A stretch of DNA of 64,000 nt, taken from the NCBI RefSeq assembly GCF_000276665.1, contig NW_004955438.1, forward strand, positions 9,334,971-9,398,970, written 5' to 3'. The notes beneath the pieces are model-generated. The model worked only from the letters and a program-made list of their open reading frames with translations, did not search any database and had not been told where the DNA came from. Of this stretch, positions 48,395 through 59,802 are shown piece by piece; the first letter of the stretch is position 1, and each line of letters begins with the position of its first letter. This stretch comes from Chinchilla lanigera. Taxonomy: Eukaryota; Chordata; Mammalia; Rodentia; Chinchillidae. Position numbers and translations under genes: made by a program.

Positions 48395-48835
48395 GCTCTT
48401 CAGTTTCCAGTTGTTGGCTGAATAAGGAACATACGGTTTATCCACATAGCAGAATATTACTGGGCAGCAAAAATGATCAAACTATAAATGCATGAAAAAA
48501 TATTATGTATGGAAAAAATCATGTGGAGGGAAGGAGGCCAGACCACATAAAACATATGTGGTCTAATTTTCATGTTAACACACTTTTAAAAATTTTGCAC
48601 TAATATATAATCAGACAGAAGATAGGTGGTTTGCTCTGTCTAATTGGGAAAGGAGTTGAATTCTAGAGGAACATAGCAGATCTTCATGCATGTGGGAAGT
48701 CTGTATCTTCACTCCTGCAGTAGTTGCACAAGCATAGATATCTGTCAAAGCTTCTTTAATTGCACAGTCTAAACGGAAACAGTTTATGTTGTTCTATGTA
48801 AGTTGTGTACTGATAACTTTGATTTTTAAGACTTG
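48395..48835 (+). mobile_element. L1M 3' end, sense
   Basis: The order ggtttatccacatagcagaa, tattactgggcagcaaaaat, then aggaggccagaccacataaa, gtggtttgctctgtctaatt and a terminal tgttctatgtaagttgtg is the end of ORF2 plus an L1MC/L1M-like 3' UTR. It faces away from the antisense L1M on its left. Confidence 0.75.
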
Positions 48836-48959
48836 TCATTTGGTGCAGTGAGTGGGAGCACTCGGGTTAGGTGGGAAGCAAATGAAAACCATTAACTCTG
48901 AAATAGAAATGTCTGAACTCTAACTCCCACCATTGATCATAGCAGATTACACGTGCAAT

Positions 48960-49060
48960 ATTCAGAAAGTACCTCTTTCTTTCTCCTTTCTATAAAATGG
49001 GGATAACACCAACCTACCTGAGTTAGCCTGAGGCTAAAATGAAACAAATACTAAAGTATT
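48960..49060 (+). mobile_element. MIR fragment, sense
   Basis: ctataaaatggggataacac, then aacctacctgagttagcctg and aggctaaaatgaaac, match the centre of MIR. Confidence 0.8.
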
Positions 49061-49225
49061 CATATCTAGTAGATAAGTCTATATTCTATTTTACTTTTGA
49101 AGCATTATTATTTTTTTGTCTGAGTATATTTTAGATTTGATTTCAACTGCCTAAGTTACTTTTACTGCTACATACCTACCCTTGAAATCGACGCATCACT
49201 TTTCACTAGTTTGAAGTCTTTCTTT

Positions 49226-49510
49226 TTTCTTTTCTCTTTTTTTTTTTATTTTAAAAATAAAAGGAGGAAAACATTAACAGACAGACAATTTTTTACAAAA
49301 TAGCAAAAGAACAGTACAGATAATACAGTTACAAACAAAGTGGTAGGAAATTAACAATGCTTGTTGTATAACATACTGATATCTTCAAAGTGGTTTCTCA
49401 TGAAAACAGAGACATGCAATATTGATCAATCAAGGACTTAGTGACAGTTAAAATTTCGTATGTATGTATATACAGGATAGTTAACATAGTTGTTCTACTG
49501 TCTTCTATTT
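49226..49510 (-). mobile_element. Unrecognised 3'-anchored retroelement, copy 5
   Basis: T-run plus ttattttaaaaataaaagga, then gaggaaaacattaacagaca, aaatagcaaaagaacagtac, tgatatcttcaaagtggttt, gcaatattgatcaatcaagg and acaggatagttaacatagtt. It extends about 80 bases further right than copy 4, which fits differing 5' truncation of a minus-strand element. Confidence 0.7.
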
Positions 49511-50229
49511 CTTTCTTTTTTCTTATTCATGATTCATACGTTTAAATAGTCTCAATGCTGTTTACATACAGCATGAGTTGCATTATTTTCATGAAGGGCT
49601 GCTCAATGTTTAACTTTTGAATTGCATGGGTGTGTGTATGCATATGAATTTCCAGAATAATAAAACTCAAATGCCAAAGATGAGATAATGCTTGTTGCTG
49701 CGTGAGCAAGTGTAGAAAGTACAGCAAAGATTATAGAAGGAACATTTTCATGGGAGACCTGGACTAGAGAAACTGTGACTTCACTTCTAAGGGCTTCCTA
49801 ACTGCTTGCTTTTTACCTTCTGGCACCTGTAAAATGAACTCTCAAAACAATTTGAAAAGATTGTTATTAATGGAAGTATAAGGATTGCAACACTGCAGCA
49901 TGCTGAACAGAATTGAATTATATTAAATGGAATCAAAACCTACAATTAAACATCATTTAACTGTACTTCTAAAAAATACAGAAGAAAAAATTCATAAAAT
50001 CTTGATTTGCTGACACAGGCTGAGGGCTCTGGCACCAGTAACGAAGGTTTTCTCATTTAGCAAAACATTTGCACAACTCATACCAGGCCCTAGGCATGTT
50101 GTCAGCTGACTGAGACACCTCTTTTTAAATTACATTATCAGTTTTCCCTTTCTTCTATAAGTGTCTCATTAAAAAAGTTTTGTTTTGATTCACTTTTGAG
50201 TATGCCACAGTTTCATGGGAAGAGAACAC
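49511..50229. other. AT-rich unique stretch
   Basis: Nothing was recognised. Confidence 0.4.
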
Positions 50230-50430
50230 TAACTAAGGACAGTAATGACATCGCTGCTATTTCCTAACTATAGTCTAGAATCTTTACGTATGTCACATTG
50301 AATTCTCATAGATGCTGTGGGAGGTAGATAGTAACTATTTCCTTCATCTTACTTATGAAAGAAGTGAAAGTCAGACATTATTTTTCTCAAGAGCCCACAA
50401 GTAGCTTCAAAGGTAGAATTTGATTTTAGG
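50230..50430 (-). mobile_element. MIR fragment, antisense
   Basis: tgaattctcatagatgctgt, ggaggtagatagtaactatt and tttctcaagagcccacaagt are a diverged antisense MIR. Confidence 0.55.
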
Positions 50431-51054
50431 AAAATTGATTTCAATGTCAATATTTTTGACAGTACAGGATCCTGAAGCAAAGAAAGTCAGTGAGCACTGG
50501 ATGACAGAAATTGATCAAGGTTTGTTTCTATACCAAGCAGCGATGGTTCTCCCAGAAATAAACCAAAACATCGTCAAGTATATTGCTCCTTGTAAATTGA
50601 TGCTTCTCATTCTGGGCACATACAAGGACCATGTCCCATTTTCCTGAAGCAAATTCCAACTTGCTTCTTTCCTGAAGCAAGAGATTAATAGTTGCCCTGT
50701 TATTTCTAGGTTCCATGCCTGCTGTTGGCTAATATCCTTTTGACATTTTGATAGATATGTGTCAAAATAGTATTTCAAGTCCATGATTTTATTTAGCAAT
50801 AGGTTGAGATTTTTCTAATTTGTTATGAGCATATCTGAGTTGATGAAATAAATTACCTTGGCATTCAGTTCTCCTGAGGCACTGAGGGAAAAGGATATAT
50901 TTGTGTTTCAAGAAAGATAACAGTTATCCTTCTTATAAATAAAAAGGGTGACGTGACAGGGGAAGGTGTGCAGTCTCACAGCAAATCACAGATATTTTGG
51001 TGGGGCAATACTTATGACTGAACACAGGATCTTCACAACAAGCTACTGTGCCAG
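50431..51054. other. Unannotated stretch
   Basis: The words tcctgaagcaa occur three times between 50468 and 50685. The short frames on both strands (up to 94 codons) have no recognised domain. An old DNA transposon or LTR is possible. Confidence 0.3.
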
Positions 51055-51178
51055 TCTTTTTGAATATTTTTTGACAAAGGGTCTTGCTAAATTTCTCATA
51101 CTGGGCTTGAAGTTGAGATTCTCCTGCCTGAGCCTCACAGAGTGCTGAGATTAAAGATATGTGCTATCACACCAGGTT
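51055..51178 (-). mobile_element. Old B1-type SINE, antisense
   Basis: gggtcttgctaaatttctca, actgggcttgaagttgagat, cctgcctgagcctcacagag and tatcacaccaggt are in antisense B1 order. Confidence 0.8.
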
Positions 51179-51319
51179 ATATAGACATATCTAGACCAAG
51201 AAACACTTAGAAGTCCCATAAATTTGTCTACCCAAATATCAAGTAATCCCCTGTCACTTACTGGGACTCTTTGTGTCTAATTGGAAACATGATTAAGTTA
51301 TTTGTCTATGCGGTAACCA

Positions 51320-52310
51320 TGCAATTTTGGGAACTCGGTGTGGTGGATTGACAACTGGTGTTCAACATGTAACACCGAGCTGAACTTAATAAGCTTGGTA
51401 CTGGGATTAAGAGGCCCACCTGAGGGTTTTTCCTAGCAACATAAGAAGCAGAACTGGAGAAGAAGGCTGCTGGGAACTGAAAGGGGCTGTTGGGAGCTGG
51501 TAGAAGCTGTTGGGAACCTGTTGGAAGCTGGGAGAAGCTGTAAGGAGCTGTTGGTTCTCTTGGAGGAGCTTGTCATGCTGGCTTTCCTGATGAACTTGGC
51601 TGTTTTCATCCTTCAAGGAGCTCAGGACCTTGTCACTGAGAATGGCTTCAGTTCACTTTGAGGGAGCTCTAATCCTCACTCTTGAGCATCACTTCCTTGC
51701 TCCAGAGAGGAAGACAGTGCACAACTCAGTCTCCTAGAGAAGCATGTCGTGTTGGCTTTCCTGATGGGAACTCAGCTGTCCAGATCATCAGAGGACTTTA
51801 GGACCTCACTGTTGCTGAGGATGGCTGTGGTACTTTTTAGAGGAGCTCTGGTTCTTATTTTGAGTGTCACTTCCTCGCTCCAGTGCAGATTGCTCAGCCT
51901 GCTAGCACAGATCTTCCATCCTGCTGGCACAGGCTTTCTAGATTCCACCACTGACATTTAGACCTTGCAGTGCAGATCCGTGAAACAGGGCCACATGTGA
52001 TATTGTTATGGGCTCTGGGCTTCCAGTTGGACTCGTGGGAGGCATTGTAATGAACTGTAGGTCTTCAGCTGGACTCATGCAGGACATTACCATGGAATCC
52101 AGGCCCTCACCTGAATTCTTTGGTCTTTAGTGTGTGGACAGATTTCCTGCACTCTCTTGTGCAGGAAATACAATTCTCCGGGTGACTATTATAAATAATC
52201 CTATAAAATATGTGTCCTGTATTATATTGTTCCCCTTGTAAAAGCCCTGACACTCAGTCTTCTAAGTAAAATCTGGACTTTATTGTAAATATTATTTTCT
52301 CTTTCTGTGA
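51320..52310 (+). mobile_element. LTR-like sequence with nested tandem duplications
   Basis: A GC-richer block holds short GGGAGCTGTT-type repeats (about 51465-51555), a 174-base-period duplication (51557-51707 and 51731-51884) and a 42-43-base-period duplication (52011-52052, 52053-52095, partial third). A TATAAAAT-like word lies near 52203. It ends at about ccttgtaaaagccctgacac. An endogenous-retrovirus LTR is likely, but the family is not named. The small frames are spurious. Confidence 0.55.
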
Positions 52311-53559
52311 CATAAAAAGGATTATTAAGCTTTGCTACATTTAGTTATATTTTCAACTCCAATATCCTTTGATTTTATATTCATTAGTTTGAAAAGTAAA
52401 GAGTAATTTCACTTCTATTGAACCATCTATCACCATTTTTGTGCCCCTTTTTCACAAAAATTACTTGCTTCTTATAAATTTTGGCTGTTCATGAACTAAT
52501 TTCCCTAGCAAAGTAATTAGCACGACTGCATGTTGAGTTGTTAGACGTGGAAATTGAAACACACATGAATAGACACATACAGATGATTGTAAAGGGCTCA
52601 ACTACATGACTGCTAAGCCAAAGGCATCAATATCTGTCATTGAGATTCTTTTATTTTCCAAGAAGTTGTGAAAATTTTAAGCAAACTGCAAGTCTTTTTG
52701 GAAGAACAAGAAATAAATTTTCTTGTTGTAGGTCAGAATCTAATTATAATAGTATCACTTGAGTCATTTAATAAACAATATTTAGGCAAAAAAGAAATCA
52801 GAGCAATACTGTGGTTTAAAGTTTGGATTATAGTCAAATAGGTTGCATTCACATTTGGTTTCCATACACTGATAATAATACCTTCACAGCCTTACTATAA
52901 GAAGCAACTGAGATTAATGTGTATGAACTACCTGGTTGTTATTTTTTATTACTACTACAATGTCTTTAAATAAGAGCACTGGCTTGGGCAGGTCATCAAT
53001 CTACTTATCCCTTAGGTATTTGAGTGAGTAATTCAGTGAGAAGTTCTACAGACTAACAGGGTAGCAATGCCATAATTATGCCAGATTTTATTTTGATTAT
53101 TATGAGTATCACCCCATTCTCTTGTCTGGAAATTAGTACAATAAGCCTCTGCTGAGCCATACTACAAGACAGTGAATTTCATTCCTGGAGACTGCACTCC
53201 AGAGACAAAGGTAGTAAATGCCTAATATGTTTCGGCAGATCATTTTTACAGGCAGGAAACTACTGCCAATAATAAATTGTCCAAATAGAGTTATAATTAT
53301 GATATATTTGTATTTAAGACACATTTAACTTTTCTTTCTCATGCTGCCAGGAAAAACAAAAAGCAGTAATATTCCATTGCTATATATTATATAAATATTT
53401 TTGATGTACATAGTCATTTCTCAACTAGGATTATGCAGTGCTATGCTCACAAACAGACACCACATGTTATTAATTTGATAAATCAACATAATTAAATGTG
53501 ACTGCTCAATAAGTAGATTCATCAAATCATCTATTTACTGTGGAGAGTGCATTAATATT
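52311..53559. other. AT-rich unique stretch
   Basis: A weak MIR-like word occurs near 52840-52930. No gene was seen. Confidence 0.35.
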
Positions 53560-53614
53560 CACCTTCAAAGTCACCAGGGGCATTCACAAATCTCCTTCTG
53601 AGCACACTGTAAGA

Positions 53615-53895
53615 TTGTAGGTGCATGCTTCTTTGGAAGTAGGTGTACATTTACACATGGTTTGGCAAATGCGAGCAGATGTGATATATCACTTCGAATG
53701 GAAGCTTGAAGGTACAGTATCTCCTTTGTACTTTACTATCACTGCGCCATGGTAACCACTAGAACGTATGTGTTCATGACCATTGGCTCAGTCTGACTCC
53801 TGCCCAATCATTATGCTCAGCACACTCCACTGACATTTAACCTGATAGACAAATACTCAGTTACTACGTTCGCCACTGAGACACGAGCATAGCAG
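53615..53895 (+). mobile_element. Ancient mammalian interspersed repeat
   Basis: ctttggaagtaggtgtacat, gcagatgtgatatatcactt, cgaatggaagcttgaaggta, actgcgccatggtaaccac, tcagtctgactcctg and the end cgccactgaga recall an old mammalian LTR-type repeat. The exact family name is uncertain. Confidence 0.5.
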
Positions 53896-54894
53896 AATCT
53901 CGGGTATACAGTCACTACATTAATCGTTTGTACACTTGACCTTTACAGTTGCTTATTTTTTTTACAAATCTTGATTATTAACTTATCATTGGGAATAGAT
54001 AAAAATCCATGTTGCCACACATAGCATGTTATACTTTGTCTTACTTTCTCCAAATCTGTAATTATTTCAAGGCAAAAAGTTAAAAAACAAATTGAATGTT
54101 TAACAATTAAAAACATACACAGCTCAAAATCCAGTGACTTTATTCGTACACCCTAACGTACAGTTCACATTTATAACTGAATTAGAAATTGACTTGGATT
54201 TCAGTTCAGTTTTGCTGGGAACCTAAAACTGCTCCTAAAAAATGATTTTAAAAGGGGAGACATTGAATTGGAAAACTGCAATTCCTTTAGTTTAACACTT
54301 TAATTAAAAAATTTAGAGCGTTTCCCCGCTACTCCATTTTCTTGCACTTAAGCAAATCTTACTGATCGGATGTCTGTTTAAATGTCACTTTCTCAGGTAA
54401 CAGTTCCTTATTGCTCAGACTTGTTTAATTTTCTTGATTGGCCATTTTCATGGTAACAAGTACTGTATCTTTGTTACTATTGCCATAGATGTGATTAATT
54501 GACAATAAACATGTTTCACAATATCTGTCTATGTGGACATGGATTATGCTTTCTTGAACACTGGTGAGAGTTCATCATTTGGCAAGTGTGTAATGTTCAT
54601 TTAGTATGCAAACGAAGTAGTTTTCCTTGCACTGAATTGAATGTGGAAATTCTCTGAGAAGTTAAGAAAAACTCACAACCCTCGTGTAGGCTCTGGTCCT
54701 GTGTATCTGGTAAAATCAAGTATCCACTTTTCCAAGAAGAGTACTCTGGCAAAAACAAACAAACAAACAAAAGTGAGATAGAAGGGGCTTTCAATATTGT
54801 TTTTAAAATATGCCTTTATTAACGAATATAAAGAATTACTATAGTTTCACTATTACAGCGTGAAGTGGGTAAAAACTAGTTAAAACATTTGCTT
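53896..54894. other. AT-rich unique stretch
   Basis: Nothing was recognised. Confidence 0.4.
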
Positions 54895-54909
54895 CAAAAT
54901 AAATGTGCA

Positions 54910-55007
54910 GGGGCTGGGGATTTAGCTCAGCGGCAAAAGCGCCTGCCTGGCAAGCGCAAGGTCGTGAGTTCGGTTCCCGGTACCGGAGAAAAACCAAAAA
55001 AAAAAAA
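54910..55007 (+). mobile_element. Young ID-like SINE, reference copy
   Basis: This full copy shows box-A-like tagctcagcgg, box-B-like gagttcggttcc and the end ggtaccggagaaaaacc plus an A-run. The 15-base duplication caaaataaatgtgca at 54895-54909 and 55008-55022 is perfect. A minus-strand 78-codon frame crosses it and is spurious. Confidence 0.97.
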
Positions 55008-55084
55008 CAAAATAAATGTGCAAAGGAGAACATATAAGCACTAAAATAATTTGACCAAGTATACTTTAAGTACATAGAATGGGA

Positions 55085-55185
55085 TGGCTATTATATATTC
55101 AGTTTCATATTCACAGAATCTGGCACAGCACCTGTACAGAAGAGGTAATCAATAGATATGTGGAGAATGAATTAAAAAGACCTAG
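55085..55185 (+). mobile_element. L2 or MIR 3' end, sense
   Basis: aatctggcacagcacctgta, agaggtaatcaatagatatg and tggagaatgaatta correspond to the conserved L2/MIR 3' terminus. Confidence 0.65.
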
Positions 55186-56559
55186 TTTATAGAGGAGACC
55201 TGAGGTTTGAGAACTAAACTCGGATTCTGGCTGTGAAATTGTATTGGAAGGAAAGGACATGTGGAGGAGAATATAAAGAAACGCTTGACCAACTGCAATA
55301 CCTTCTGTGCTTATTTTCAGATAAAATTTGTGCTAAACCTACATGATAAATAACTCAGTATTATTACAAACATATAGATCCAAAAATATAAACTTTCATT
55401 ACCTGTACCTGTGATAATAGGAAGAGCAAACATCTTTTAATTTTAAATTATTATTCAAATAGCATTAGATAAGTGATAAACTGAACAATTCTCAAAATTT
55501 AACTGACATGCTTTGCTATTGAGCTTATAAAAGCAGCATATAAAAGTGTCACCCCCAGCCTCACACTGTCTATGAATTTGTCTCACTCTCTGGCAAGTGG
55601 TACTTTTTAAACTGATCAAGGTTTCTTGGAAATGAAGAATTGATACAAAACCATGCTTTGGGACACAAGTTATCTTTATTAAAAATTTATTTAAAAGTTT
55701 ATTAGAATTGGCTTCATTTTATACAGGAAAACCTACATTCTTACTTCATTTTCCTTTTTGATATTTTTCCTCTTTTTTCAGGAGAAAAAGTTATGGGGAA
55801 AGTATTTATTAATTAAATGTTTTACTAATCATAAAGTTGCCAAAGCTTACAGTAAATAACCACACAACTTACAGAGACAAAAAACATAACAAATAAAAAA
55901 TAGCACTGGAAATTTAAAGAGAAATGCAAAAGTCATAAGATTTAATAAGGTAATATACAGTAGTTTTATTTTAAAATCAAAGCAGATGATAGGTTTTACA
56001 TTAATACATTTCAAAATTCAGATAAAAGGATCAATTTTTAGAAACACAAATTAACTGAAACAAGGATGAATAAAAAACATGAATATCCCTGATATCATGA
56101 TACAACCATAAGTATAAGTAATATAGAAACATTCTTCAAATATTAAATCAGGTACAAATATTTTCCCACGTGTCATAATAAATATGTACAACTCTATCCT
56201 ATATAAAATGTTTGTAGAGATTGAAAACCTGAGAGATGGGATCCTTTTGTCAGACTAGAGTAAGTTTGTGCCAAACAGAACAAGGACTGTACATAAAAGC
56301 ACAGTTTCACGTCACTCTGAACAGAATTGCTAAACCTCACAACTATGTAGCCAATTAACTTCAGCAGTATAGAAAGAACATATCATCAGTAAGTAAATTT
56401 GATTCCACAGATACAAAGCAGATTTACTTTTAAGATATCACCTACTATAATCCACCATATTAATATCTGGGAAAAATACAGTCATCTAAATGGAACAAGG
56501 AAGAAATACTGGAATAATTTACAAAAGGATATGTTTTGCAGAGGTATTATCTGCTAGCT
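55186..56559. other. AT-rich unique stretch
   Basis: Nothing was recognised. Confidence 0.4.
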
Positions 56560-56561
56560 TT

Positions 56562-56690
56562 TTTTAAAGAGAATAAGAAACAAATAACGCCAACATAGAC
56601 AAAAACAAAACAAAACAGCAACAATAGAAATGATACAAAGTCTCAAAACAAAATAGGAAAACAATAGGAAATAGTCACCTCAGATGAGAG
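56562..56690 (-). mobile_element. Unrecognised 3'-anchored retroelement, copy 6
   Basis: ctttttttaaagagaataag, then aacaaaacagcaacaataga and aatgatacaaagtctcaaaa, parallel copy 3 (aatgatacatgacctcaaag). It ends earlier than the other copies, at a GA-rich run. Confidence 0.45.
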
Positions 56691-58060
56691 AGAGAGGCAG
56701 AGAGAGATAGAGATGGAAAGATAAAAAAAATCAAGTTGGAACAAGGGGATCCCAGTCTAGCTCTTGAAAGGAATAAGACAGTTATACCTGCTCAGGAACC
56801 ACAGCAAGCTGGCTAATTTGAGAGCTAAAAACACGAAAGGGCTCCCCTTCCTTATGTCATTTGGCAATGTTGAAGGGCAAGTGGATTTGATTTAGAGTGG
56901 AACTGGTTAGACTGAACTGTGACACAGATTTTGTGACTTCATTAAAATATGTCAAAGATTAACTCAAAATCTTCCCTTTAACTGGAGCTGCAACCTAAAA
57001 GCTGGGTGCACAAAGCATCTCTACACCATTGCTGACATGTTCTGTCTTGGATTCATGGAGACTTGCCACACCTCTGTCCCCAGCGGCCTGCCTTTTCTTC
57101 TCTGAGAAGTTGGCTTAGCATCCCCATAGCCACTGCTTATTTTGCCTTGTCCCTGCTCATTCCTGAACTAAACTCCAAAATCTGAGAAGTGCAGCACTAA
57201 AGAAAAGGAACTTCCTGTTGTCCATGATCACCCTTGTTGCAACTCCAAAAGAAGGAGAACTCTTCACGGATGGATGAAAGAAAAATGAAATGAGTTTGTA
57301 ATGAAATGCTGATGACCACCCATGGTCAAGAATGACAATTAATATGTGGAGAATCTCTTTGTTATAGGTATTCATTGGACGCTCAGGAAGGGTACCATAA
57401 AGAAAGATTGTGAGGAAGACAGGTGAGAAAAGGCACCCAAGAACATGTAGGCTTCCCAGTAGGAGTCCATCATCTACAAGAAGGAGAAAACTGAACAAAA
57501 TCTATTAGATGTGCTCAAAAGTTGGTGCTAAAGTTGAAAGAGAGGAGCTGAAAGTATTTGTCCTCAAATTCCACAATATCTCAGCTTTTTCAGAAATACT
57601 GGAGCAGGGCAGGACACCTGACAACAATTTTGCTCATGCCATATTGTGACAGCTACAAGGGACGCTTTGTGGAAATGGTCAGAGCTTAGTAGCACTGCAG
57701 AACTGGGAACAATGCAAAGCAGAGGCTGGGCACAGGGCACTAAGCTGACTCGGCAGGGACAATGGCAAGACAGCTGGGGATAAGACTGTGACATCTCCGG
57801 CAATCCAAAGCAGCATGTCGCAGCAAAGACCCAGAGCGGTCACTGCCATTCAGATTATAGATTATAGTTCCAGTTAAAAGGAAAGTCCCAATTCACCTTT
57901 AAAAATACTTTTATGAAGTCAACCATGTCTACAGAACACTTTGCTCCAGACCTGCTCCATTACAAAGCTAAGTCAATTGGCCTCTACCCTTGCGGTGTGA
58001 CACAGGCTGAAGCCCCATTCTGGAGGTACACATTATCTTCTTCAGCTTCTTTTTTTCTTT
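56691..58060. other. GC-richer unexplained block
   Basis: Composition is clearly less AT-rich than the flanks. A 113-codon minus-strand frame (57157-57498) has a hydrophobic start but no domain I recognise. A second minus frame (57564-57803) is cysteine-rich with no recognised family. An old LTR or a lineage-specific non-coding transcript are both possible. Confidence 0.3.
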
Positions 58061-58313
58061 TAGGAAAAAGAAAAGTGTGATCTACTGCTAAAGATATAAG
58101 TGCCAAGAAATAGAGACCCCACCTTAATTCAGCGTGCTGAGCACCTATTTCAGGCTAATGTTTAAGTGACTTCTCAAAAGAAAACTTCATTACATGACAA
58201 AGTAAATAATTAACAGAAATAACATTTCCATGTCTCAGTGATAAAAAGTAGACATCAATAAAAGTGCCTCTCTATACTGAAATAAATAAACAGTATATTA
58301 AAAAAACTTTTGA

Positions 58314-58416
58314 GGGCTGGGGATTAGCTCAGCAGCACAGCACCTGCCTGGCAAGCACAAGGTCGTGAGTTCGATTCCTGGTACCAGAAAAAAACAAACA
58401 ACAAAAATAAATAAAT
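58314..58416 (+). mobile_element. Young ID-like SINE, sense
   Basis: The body carries a one-base deletion (ggggattagctc). The target duplication aaaaacttttgag at 58302-58314 and 58417-58429 is perfect. Confidence 0.95.
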
Positions 58417-58880
58417 AAAAACTTTTGAGTCAAATGTTGAATAACAAAGGTTGTAGTATTGTCTGAGAGTAAAGACAACAAAATAGGACACCGAAAATTG
58501 TGGTATGTTAGCAACACAAATGAGACAAAAATTGAATGAATTATATCTCCAATTTAAAAATTTAGGAAACAAATAACAAAATGAATGAAAACAGGGCTAA
58601 GTAAAAACTTAGAAATGTTAGAAAATTTATACACACTTAAATTGATGAAAATGTCAAATATGGTTTATTTGCAGACTCCATGCCATGTCATCCAATGAAA
58701 AAATAAAATGTACGTTAAATATACAATATAAACTAAACAGAAGGAAACAATGTGCAAAAAATACATATAACATAACCTCTATAAACTTACAAGAGGGATT
58801 TTAGTTACAGAGTACAAAAATCAGTGCTTCCAACTGACCTTATACAGTAATATTATCAAATATTTTTTAAATCAGTAAAT

Positions 58881-59049
58881 CTTTTTTTCTTTTTCTTTTT
58901 TTTGGCTTTTTTGAGACAGGATCTTATTATGCATTTCAGGCTGGTCTTGAACTCACTTTGTCACCCAGGCTGCCTTCAAACTTGCAGCAATCCTCCTGCC
59001 TCAGCCTCTCAAGTGCTGGGATTACAGGCATGTGCTGCCATGCCTGGCC
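58881..59049 (-). mobile_element. B1-type SINE, antisense, full length
   Basis: A T-rich tail, ttgagacaggatcttattat, two caggctg units, agcaatcctcctgcctcagc, agtgctgggattacaggcat and the terminal tgcctggcc. The duplication aaatcagtaaatct / aaaacagtaaatct lies at 58869-58882 and 59053-59066. Confidence 0.95.
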
Positions 59050-59139
59050 TTAAAAACAGTAAATCTTAATGTTATATCAGTTGGTCCACAGCACTTTAAA
59101 AGAACAATTCTTAAATTTTCTTCATAATCAATATATCAT

Positions 59140-59450
59140 TAATCTTAGACAATGCACAAAATTGCTAACTTGTGAATATATGTCACTGATAAATGTTAAT
59201 CCTACATTCTTAAATATAACATTATCAAGTAGAATCTAATAGCATGCTAAAAGACCACAAGAAAAATATCTATATTAATTTTGGTAATGCAAATGAAGTT
59301 CAGTGGTCAAGCAACCATAAATATGAACATAAATAACCCCATATAAGTGGAACTCAAAAATAAAAATGGATGGTTATTTACAAAGACTTAAGGAAAGCAT
59401 TTGCCAAACATCACTCATAAAGATGAAAATACACTCAGTAAAAGAGGACT
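59140..59450 (+). mobile_element. L1 ORF2 relic, sense
   Basis: The words cataaataaccccatataa and aaggaaagcatttgccaaac, then atcactcataaagatgaaaa, follow the reverse-transcriptase part of ORF2. Diverged and non-coding. Confidence 0.6.
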
Positions 59451-59569
59451 TAATGGTCACATCTTGAGCATAATAAAGTATACACTTGAATCAATAAATA
59501 AGCACTCTATTTAAAAAGGAAACACAGTGGTCCTTTCCATTTTATGCAAGAAAATGATAGCTTGGTGCC

Positions 59570-59801
59570 AAGAAGAAGGAAGGAAGGAATCATGGAAGGA
59601 AGGAAGGAAGGAAGGAAGGAAGGAAGGAAGGAAGGAAGGAAGGGAGGGAGGGAGGGAGGGAGGGAGGGAAAGGAAAGGAAAGGCATGAAGAGAGGAGAGG
59701 AGAGGACAGGGCAGGACAAGAAAGGAAGAAAGAAAAGAAAAAAAAGAAAAGCAAAGAGAAGAAAACAGAAGAAAAGCAAAGAAGCAAGGAAAGGAAAGAA
59801 A
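59570..59801. repeat. (GGAA)n/(GGGA)n polypurine tract
   Basis: About 12 GGAA units, then GGGA units, then mixed GGAAA and AAAG units. Long frames on both strands here are translations of the repeat. Confidence 0.98.
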
Positions 59802-59802
59802 G

